Shown: in pieces, positions 55,990 through 64,000 of the stretch
Layout: every line of letters starts with the position of its first letter
How positions within the stretch are numbered: position 1 is the stretch's first letter
Notes under the pieces: model-generated
The model's input: only the letters and a program-made list of their open reading frames with translations
Told to the model about the DNA's origin: nothing
Database searches by the model: none
Position numbers and translations under genes: made by a program
Source of the DNA: Ectobius pallidus
Lineage: Eukaryota; Arthropoda; Insecta; Blattodea; Ectobiidae
Reading direction: 5' to 3'
DNA: 64,000 nt
Assembly (NCBI GenBank): GCA_964059195.1
Contig: CAXKWD010000001.1
Location: 213,474,484 to 213,538,483, forward strand

Positions 55990-57428
55990 TCAGACTGGAT
56001 ACTGGAAGGATTTACTTGTGAGGTCCCATATGATCCCTTGACGTTCAGCAGTATACTCCGTTGTGATTCAGGTGTGGTACTCAGAAATGCATTCACAGCC
56101 GTAATTGCTGTAGGCCCCCTTATCCGTGGTGTGATTTGACTCGTCCGACCCTCCTGGGACACAGGAAGAGAAGAGAGCTGATGGTCAAGGATGATCTCTG
56201 TTGGCAGGCGTTGGCTGCGAAAGGTGATCTTCACCGTCCGAGAAGGCACAAATGTTACCTATCCCTTTATCATCCTGCATGCATATATTAAATTGGTGCA
56301 CGTGCGTAATAGTATAATTTTCCACCATGTATGTGTCCCACATGATTTCTTCAGGGGTTATACTAATATCTACCCTTCTGATAACTCTTGCCGTAGCCTA
56401 TACAAATTGTACGCTGGGATGTAGGATTGAGTTCCATGTTTCATGTCAAAATTAGATTGCAAAAATTTGTTGGCAGCAATGTATGTTTGAAAATGCACTT
56501 CAACGTGCGAAAGATAGATATATGCTGTGCCCCGGCAAAGCTCCACCTGCTCTTGCCCGCCCGCCCGCTCGTTTTCTCTGATGACCCTCGCTTCCGAGCC
56601 AATGCGCACGCTACTGCTTGCTTCCCCTACATCTCCTATCACGGCTATGTGCTTGCTCAGTTATGAAAATTACAAAAATTACAATTGTACCGTAGTAAAA
56701 TTACTTTATTAATTTAGTAGGGCCTTCTGAATTCTCCCGAAATTCTAGTTCAGTGGCAGTTAGGTTATGAACAGTGATATTAATTTAGGAGGGCATTCTG
56801 AATTTGGTATTAGACTTGAATAGCCCGCCAGTTCCTTCCCCTCGCTTCCGAGCCGTACCATGGATTCCTTGCTAGTTGTAACGCTGTTTTATGAAAGGTG
56901 TGGGAAGGATAAAAAGCTTCTGCATTTAGTTAAATAATGAGAGGTAAATTCTAGTTCAGTGACAGGTTTTGTTAGGTTAGCAACGTTATGTTGGTTTAGG
57001 ACCAATATACTGAATAGCGTGAGGTTTATTATGCCTCACATTGAATGTCTTCTGCGATGAAACGCCTTCCGAAGCGGGTTGCGTGAGACAGTTCGTGGGA
57101 GAAGTCTAGAGCGCAGCATAAAACTATTTTTTCTCGAAATAACTTCATATTTGTCCTGAAAAAGCCATTTACCAATCACCATGGGGTGCAATGCTCCAAT
57201 AGCTTGATTCGGCTGTTTAATGGACACAAAATATGATCCGACATCAGAGTGGATATATAGTGTCCATGATTGTGGAGCAGACGAGATCTCTCGTGGATGA
57301 ATGTCTTGGTGGAGGTTAGTGTCACTGATAGGAGCGGTATCACTTACATTGCACGTATCATCATACTGATCCCCAAAGGACGGCAGGTTAGATGAAGGAT
57401 GGTGTTCACTTTCCATAGCTAGATCCAT
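55990..57428 (-). pseudogene. LINE ORF1 (gag-like) remnants
   Basis: Minus-strand pieces in order: YFVSIKQPNQAIGALHPMVI, then GKWLFQDKYEVISRKN (57428-57036); later AANKFLQSNFDMKHGTQSYI and PAYNLYR; then, after a frameshift, ARVIRRVDISITPEEIMWD; and, after another, VPSRTVKITFRSQRLPTEI. This order (LHPM.IGK, then AN.L, YIP, +GVIRGV....EEI, VPSRTV.+TF....P) is that of RNA-binding ORF1 proteins of insect LINEs. About 400 bases (56640-57030) without homology interrupt it, probably an insertion. The CCHC knuckles are not clear. Heavily decayed. Confidence 0.5.
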
Positions 57429-57507
57429 GACTGTTCTATGATAATTTCTTGTCTTGCATTGTCAGACATTATGAAGAATAATATAGTTTGCCGGAATGTC
57501 CTATTTC

Positions 57508-57521
57508 ACCCCCGCGGGGGT
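57508..57521. repeat. 14-bp GC palindrome
   Basis: ACCCCCGCGGGGGT, a perfect palindrome in AT-rich surroundings. Confidence 0.8.
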
Positions 57522-57718
57522 AAAGAGTAGATAATACCGGAATAGGTTTATGACGCTATGACAAGAATCTTACAATTAATCACTATGTAGACCAAAAAAA
57601 ACCCTTACTAGTACGTAACATTACTAGATGGGTCCCAAAGCAACAGTTAGCCTACAACACTCTAGACTTCGGTACTAGCACACTAACCGATCAAGTAGAC
57701 AGCAAGATTCGAACTCCT

Positions 57719-60245
57719 GGGCCATTCCATTTATGACGGAATTACAAAGTGCATGTATTTTTTGCCATAGTCCTTACAGATACGTTGAGCTATGTTTTTT
57801 GAGAGAAAGTGATTCTTTGTGTGTTGATAGGTGATGTATGGACGCTTCTAGGCATACATAAGTTTACTGGATTTAAACAATTTTTAGAAGGGAAAAAATG
57901 TTTTTAATATTTGTGACGGAATTACAAAAAGTCAACCACATACAAACCATAGCGTGAAACCTTCTTAAACTCTGTGAACTCTAAGGATTGAGGAACTTTA
58001 TTTACATATCATTCTAAACTAGAAGAGCTGTAGTTTATGTGATTAAATTCTAAACTAGTTACATCTTTTTATTTAGATACCATTAACGAATGAATGAGTG
58101 TGACGGAATTTCAAATTTTCCTGTGAAATTAAAATTTATGTAATTGAACAGTACTCATACCATTCATTAAGATTGTAGACTGTTTATATCTAGTTAACAC
58201 TTAAATGAGTTTTTAATGCTATTAAACAAAATAAAATAGGATCAGGTTGCATATATATATAAAGAATACTTAAATATATAATTATTTTCAGTATCTGGCT
58301 TGTTTAACATTATTCACCCATAACACTTTGGTGGAAACATGACTACGACACCCTCTTATTTGAAATACTAGTTGTTCAGGTAATTACTGAAGGTCACTGG
58401 CATATGGCACTATGGCCCTGGGGTCGACTCAGCCTCTAACAGAAATTAGTACCAGGAGAAATCCTGGGGGTAAAGGCGGCCAGTGCATAAGGCTGACAAC
58501 TTTACCACTTTCATGTGACAATTATTTAAAAATCTGGGAGTCTCAACATCCTGGAACCCTCTGGGCCTCCATGGCCTTTAATAGGGAACACTTCACTTTT
58601 TTTTTACTTTTTTACTGGCATGTAACCAACATCTATTTTTTTGTCCATGAAATAAAAAGAGCTAATTCCTTTATCATCTTTAAGAACTTCAAACATATCA
58701 ATGTGTGGATCTATGGAGGTTATTTGACCTACAAAAACATGTTTGTTTTTTCCCCTAGCATAAGTGGCATACACAAAATCACAATTGTATATACCTGGCT
58801 TTCATCGGAATGATCTTCCTGTTTATCAGTTACGCTTATGAAATAATGTATAGGCTATCGCAATATTCTGAGGATTTGTACAGTTGGGTAGAAATTTTGT
58901 ACAGATCAATTACTCTAACATGATGAATGTCTCTGGAATGTGAAACGCCTTTGACTTTATTCCATCTTTCATAACCTTTGCAAACTGCAAAATAAAGAAA
59001 ATCAACACTTATTTCGGTATGCGTTTCAGAGAATAAGGCATTTGCTTCTTTGAGAGTCATCAACATGTACCTTTTATATCTTCACTTCCTGCGCACATCC
59101 AACTTATAAGATCAAAATTGAAAAGGGCTTGTACAGTTTGACAACCTACTGATTGAGGTTTTCAGTTTTATCTGTAATTGGAGTTAAATCCTTGACCACA
59201 GATGAGCACTTGACTTGCAGGGAGAGTATTCAGAGCCTTTTTCACAGCTTTTCAAAAGGATTGTCTTGATTTGTATGGAGAATGTGGTGAAGCAAAATGG
59301 CCACTAGTTGAGGGAACTTCTACAGTATTTCTACGTTCTTTTTTCTTACTTCTCAATTTCTGGACTGCTATGTAATTACAGTATTTTTCAAATGAGAAGC
59401 AATTTCCTTCACCACCAATCAAGAGCGAACGAAGTGTTGCCAGCAGTAAGAGTCTCCCCACCTCTGATTGGACTGCGTATCTAAGCAGGAGAAGGACAAA
59501 TTGTTTGTCATCTGCAAAACACTGTAGTCGTCTTAGTTCATTGACTTGAAGATGGTTCATAGATGCTTTTTTTTTTTAATTGCTTTCTGCTCTCTGTCTT
59601 TTTCATTTCTTCATGTAATCCTGCATTCTTTTTTCTTTTCCTGCTGACGTTCTGCTGCTGTTTTACCCATTACGGTCACTGAAGAAATTGATACTCCAAA
59701 TAAACCAATAAAATATTACAGATAATTTTCTGTACCTAATAAAGTTCCAGTTTGCCTATTATTCTTATTTTAGTATTACATACCTTTTTTACAACTTACA
59801 CTAACTAAGTTCATGTTAAGCACTGTTTATTAGTAAGAGGTTCAGTGTGTGAAACAGGTTATGTAATTCCGTCACGAGCCTAAATATTGATTTAAATGTA
59901 ATCGTGTGAAACAAATGATATGGTCTGTTGTAAAGCAGGCAAAACTAGCTTTGCATACAAATTTTCTCCCACCTACTGCCATTACTTTAATAGTAACAGA
60001 GAAAAATGTCTGTTTTCGTGACGGAATTACATGCCTAATGCACAGAAACATCCACTATTAATTAAATTACATAAAACCTTTTTAAAATACATGTATAAAT
60101 GCATTTAAAGAATCTTAATGAATGCCAGATACTAATTCTATGATTAATTGTTAAGTTTTTTACCTTTATTTGAAAGATTTTACTTTCTAATTAGATTCAT
60201 TTTTAGAAATCCATGTCCTGGTTGACTTTTTTTTTGGAATGGTCC
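57719..60245 (-). mobile_element. 2.5-kb DNA element with TCCT target duplication
   Basis: Ends GGGCCATTCCA (left) and, reversed, GGACCATTCCA (right) are flanked by TCCT on both sides (57715-57718, 60246-60249). The word GTGACGGAATTAC or a close variant recurs at about 57734, 57913, 58099, 59868 (reversed) and 60019, in subterminal regions. It encodes the decayed minus-strand protein described next. The superfamily is not assigned. Confidence 0.65.
58836..59670 (-). pseudogene. Decayed protein of the TCCT element (MGKTAAERQ family)
   Basis: ATG at 59670 begins MGKTAAERQQEKKKE. A lysine-rich region with stops and frameshifts follows. Recognisable later pieces are AVQKLRSKKKERRNTVEVPS, SPYKSRQSF followed by GKAVKKALNTLPASQVKCSS, and MTLKEANALFSETHTEISVD. 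The start and the 'SKQ.LGKAVK+....LP.SP' and 'EA..LF......I' segments match a repetitive protein family widespread in invertebrate genomes whose function I do not know. A transposon-encoded role is inferred from its place between the terminal repeats. It is not translatable as one protein. Confidence 0.45.
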
Positions 60246-60249
60246 TCCT

Positions 60250-60916
60250 AAAACTGTCACTAAAGTAGAATCTACCAGCCACTACTTACCTTATTGCAAG
60301 AAGATCAGCTGGTCATCCTACTTCACTCAGAACCATATGGCTGCCGTGTTTTAGCCTATGAGTAATAAAAATGAACTCATTGCAAGGGGTAAAATTACAA
60401 CATAAAGTCTAAATCTACTAATTTCACCCCTGAATCAATTCCTTCAACAAAAGTAAATACATTACATTACGTGTTCAGTGTCAGGAAGGAAAACTGTATG
60501 GCTTAGGATATAGTAGTGCTCTACCCACTAACGTAATGAATACAATACTCCCCAAATGATAAAGCACTAATGGCCTACAGCAAGCCATGTGAATAGCCAA
60601 TAAAGTAAGTTGCCTTTACCTTTATACATCACAATGATACAGCCCTCAGTTTTCTTCTAATTTCACTTAAATTTCATTGTCAAATGTTATTCATAACTTC
60701 AAATTTTCATAAATTGATAACCACAAAACACATTCTGGTAATAAGCTCACGCGCCATATTGCTTTATTTTTTTGCCAGTGTCACCAACACCTTCAATTTC
60801 CCATTATTCCCACATCAGTCTTTTAATTTCCCTACTTAGAAACAAAACTCTCGTCTTTAAAATAAAATGTTTGCGATATTATTGATATAAATATTTTACA
60901 AGCTTATTATGTAATA
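60250..60916. other. No gene recognised
   Basis: AT-rich DNA between the TCCT element and the 48-bp satellite. Nothing is recognised. Confidence 0.5.
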
Positions 60917-63900
60917 AATGCACCCAGAATTCGAAGAAGGCTAACCCCTTTGGAAATTTCGAAAAATGCACCCAGAATTCGAAGAAGGCTAACCCCTTTG
61001 AAAATTTCGAAAAATGCACCCAGAATTCGAAGAAGGCTAACGCCTTTGAAAATTTCGAAAAATGCACCCAGAATTCGAAGAAGGCTAACCCCTTTGAAAA
61101 TTTCGAAAATTGCGCCCAGAATTCCGAGAAGGCTAACCCCTTTGAAAATTTCGAAAAACGCGCCCAGAATTCCGAGAAGGCTAACCCCTTTGAAAATTTC
61201 GAAAAATGCGCCCAGAATTCCGAGAAGGCTAACCCCTTTGAAAATTTCGAAAAATGCGCCCAGAATTCCGAGAAGGCTAACCCCTTTGAAAATTTCGAAA
61301 AATGCGCCCAGAATTCCGAGAAGGCTAACCCCTTTGAAAATTTCGAAAAATGCGCCCAGAATTCCGAGAAGGCTAACCCGTTTGAAAATTTCGTAAAATG
61401 CGCCCAGAATTCCGAGAAGGCTAACCCCTTTGAAAATTTCGAAAATTGCGCCCAGAATTCCGAGAAGGCTAACCCCTTTGAAAATTTCGAAAAATGCGCC
61501 CAGATTTCCGAGAAGGCTAACCCCTTTGAAAATTACGAAAAATGCGCCCAGATTTCCGAGAAGGCTAACCCCTTTGAAAATTACGAAAAATGCGCCCAGA
61601 ATTCCGAGAAGGCTAACCCCTTTGAAAATTTCGAAAAATGCGCCCAGAATTCCGAGAAGGCTTTGAAAATTTCGGAAAATGCGCCCAGAATTCCGAGAAG
61701 GCTAACCCCTTTGTAAATTTCGAAAAATGCGCCCAGAATTCCGAAAAGGCTAACCTGTTTGAAAATTTCGAAAAATGCACCCAGAATTCAGTGAAGGCTA
61801 ACCCCTTTGAAAATTTCGAAAAATGCACCCAGAATTCCCAGAAGGCTAACCCGTTTGAAAATTTCGAAAAATGCGCCCAGAATTCCGAGAAGGCTAACCC
61901 CTTTGGAAATTTCGAAAGATGCGCCCAGAATTCCGAGAAGGTTAACCCCATTGGAAATTTCGAAAAATGCGCCCAGAATTCCGAGAAGGCTAACCCCTTT
62001 GAAAATTTCGAAAAATGCACCCAGAATTCCGAGAAGGCTAACCCCTTTGAAAATTTCGAAAAATGCGCCCAGAATTCCAAGAAGGCTAACCCCTTTGAAA
62101 ATTTCGAAAAATGCACCCAGAATTCCCAGAAGGCTAACCCCTTTGAAAATTTCGAAAAATGCACCCAGAATTCCCAGAAGGCAAACCCCTTTGAAAATTT
62201 CGAAAAATGCACCCAGAATTCCCAGAATGCTAACCCCTTAGAAAATTTCGAAAAATGCGCCCAGAATTCCGAGAAGGCTAACCCCTTTGAAATTTTCGAA
62301 AATTGCGCCCAGAATTCCGAGAAGGCTAACCCCTTTCAAAATTTCGAAAAATGCACCCAGAATTCCCAGAAGGCTAACCCCAAAGAAAATTTCGAAAAAT
62401 GCGCCCTGAATTCCGAGAAGGCAAACCCCTTTGGAAATTTCGAAAGATGCGCCCAGAATTCCGACGTTAACCCCTTTGGAAATTTCTAAAAATGCGCCCA
62501 GAATTCCGAGAAGGCTAACCCCTTTGAAAATTTCGAAAAATGCGCCCAGTATTCCGAGAATGCTAACCCCTTTGAAAATTTCGAAAAATGCGCCCAGAAT
62601 TCCGAGGAGGCTAACCCCTTTGAAAATTTCGAAAAATGCGCCCAGAATTCCGAGAAGGCTAACCCCTTTGAAAATTTCGAAAAATGCGCCCAGAATTCCG
62701 AGAAGGCTAACCCCTTTGAAAATTTCGAAAAATGCACCCAGAATTCCGAGAAGGCTAACCCCTTTGAAAATTTCGAAAAATGCACCCAGAATTCCGAGAA
62801 GGCTAACCCCTTTGAAAATTTCGAAAAATGCACCCAGAATTCCGAGAAGGCTAACCCCTTTGAAAATTTCGAAAAATGCGCCCAGAATTCCGAGAAGGCT
62901 AACCCCTTTGAAAATTTCGAAAAATGCGCCCAGAATTCCGAGAAGGCTAACCCCTTTGAAAATTTCGAAAAATGCGCCCAGAATTCCGAGAAGGCTAACC
63001 CCTTTGAAAACTTCGAAAAATGCGCCCAGAATTTCGAGAAGGCTAACCCCTTTGAAAATTTCGAAAAATGCGCCCAGAATTCCGAGAAGGCTAACCCCTT
63101 TGAAAATTTCGAAAAATGCGCCCAGAATTCCGAGAAGGCTAACCCCTTTGAAAATTTCGAAAAATGCGCCCAGAATTCCGAGAAGGCTAACCCCTTTGAA
63201 AATTTCGAAAAATGCGCCCAGAATTCCGAGAAGGCTAACCCCTTTGAAAATTTCGAAAAATGCGCCCAGAATTCCGAGAAGGCTAACCCCTTTGAAAATT
63301 TCGAAAAATGCGCCCAGAATTCCGAGAAGGCTAACCCCTTTGAAAATTTCGAAAAATGCGCCCAGAATTCCGAGAAGGCTAACCCGTTTGAAAATATAGA
63401 AAAATGCGCCCAGAATTCCGAGGAGGCTAACCCCTTTGAAAATTTCGAAAATTGCGCCCAGAATTCCGAGAAGGCTAACCCCTTTGAAAATTTCGAAAAT
63501 TGCGCCCAGAATTCCGAGAAGGCTAACCCCTTTGAAAATTTCGAAAAATGCGCCCAGATTTCCGAGAAGGCTAACCCCTTTGAAAATTACGAAAAATGCG
63601 CCCAGATTTCCGAGAAGGCTAACCCCTTTGAAAATTACGAAAAATGCGCCCAGAATTCCGAGAAGGCTAACCCCTTTGAAAATTTCGAAAAATGCGCCCA
63701 GAATTCCGAGAAGGCTTTGAAAATTTCGAAAAATGCGCCCAGAATTCCGAGAAGGCTAACCCCTTTGAAAAATTCGAAAAATACGCCCAGAATTCCGAAA
63801 AGGCTAACCTGTTTGAAAATTTCGAAAAATGCACCCAGAATTCAGAGAAGGCTAACCCCTTTGAAAATTTCGAAAAATGCACCCAGAATTCCCAGAAGGC

Positions 63901-64000
63901 TAACCCGTTTAAAAATTTCGAAAAATGCGCCCACAATTCCGAGAAGGCTAACCCCTTTGGAAATTTCGAAAGATGCGCCCAGAATTCCGAGAAGGTTAAC
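60917..64000. repeat. 48-bp satellite with 2054-bp higher-order repeat
   Basis: The unit reads ATGCGCCCAGAATTCCGAGA, then AGGCTAACCCCTTTGAAAAT, then TTCGAAAA (48 bp). About 64 units run to the window end. The first units carry GAATTCGAAGAAGG and are the diverged edge. Units vary at GCACCC/GCGCCC, TTTCG/TTACG and others. The variant order at 61375-61946 recurs at 63381-64000 with offset 2054 bp (2006 before one extra unit), including the same 27-base deletion in one unit (61654, 63708). Because 48 is divisible by 3, frames of 100-320 codons stay open in several phases on both strands; these are not genes. Confidence 0.96.

Noticed and set aside
56427..56712. FSDDPRF as a Tc1 transposase motif on the plus strand
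   Set aside because: Surrounding residues do not fit a transposase; the minus strand here carries the better LINE ORF1 match.
57665..57718. tRNA-like boxes (GATTCGAACTCC and CTAACCGATC)
   Set aside because: The two box-like words are in the wrong order for a tRNA or SINE on either strand.
58412..58813. 133-codon plus-strand ORF
   Set aside because: It lies antisense within the TCCT element, whose recognisable coding pieces are on the minus strand.
60950..63936. Long ORFs with 16-residue repeats
   Set aside because: The unit length (48) is divisible by 3, so frames stay open by arithmetic; frames on both strands are equally open.

Overview
The window looks like transposon- and satellite-rich nuclear DNA from a large arthropod genome, most likely an insect. 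I infer this from the mix of insect-type elements, from tRNA-derived SINE heads, from LINEs with microsatellite tails, and from the frequent word TAGGCCTA. The species cannot be fixed from the sequence. No bacterial-style gene organisation, rRNA or intact tRNA gene is visible.

Layout. 1-3955 is a 28-bp tandem array of about 141 units. After 59 unique bases, 4015-12033 is a second satellite of 77 units in two length classes (99 and 107 bp). 12034-33174 is intergenic or intronic DNA made of identifiable insertions: a non-autonomous Helitron abutting the 5' part of a coding Helitron, two TTAA-flanked piggyBac-like elements, a CACTG-ended 2.3-kb transposon inside a pogo-like element, a pair of hAT-type elements with perfect 8-bp target duplications, a mariner-type element, a Tigger-type element, SINEs, and several 5'-truncated LINEs. 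Two exons on the minus strand (29715-29879 and 19834-19980) belong to a glycerophosphodiester phosphodiesterase (GDE1-like) gene. This is the only host gene I can recognise; its middle exons were not found and a catalytic histidine is replaced.

33175-52532 is a four-level nest. A TAA-flanked PIF/Harbinger-like element contains a 5'-truncated APE-type LINE. The LINE is cut by an LTR retrotransposon with 3012-bp LTRs and a 4-bp duplication (ACTG). That element's 3' LTR is cut by a gag-only LTR retrotransposon on the opposite strand, with 1466-bp LTRs and a 4-bp duplication (AGAG). Both LTR pairs match in length and in every encoded peptide compared, so the two insertions look recent.

52954-60245 holds another hAT-type element with a small MITE inside it, LINE remnants, and a 2.5-kb element with TCCT duplications. 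60917-64000 is a 48-bp satellite with a higher-order repeat of 2054 bp and runs off the window end.

The genes do not form a pathway. Their order records successive insertions. Most long open frames, especially those in the satellites, follow from repeat periods divisible by three or from a lack of stop codons, and are not called as genes.
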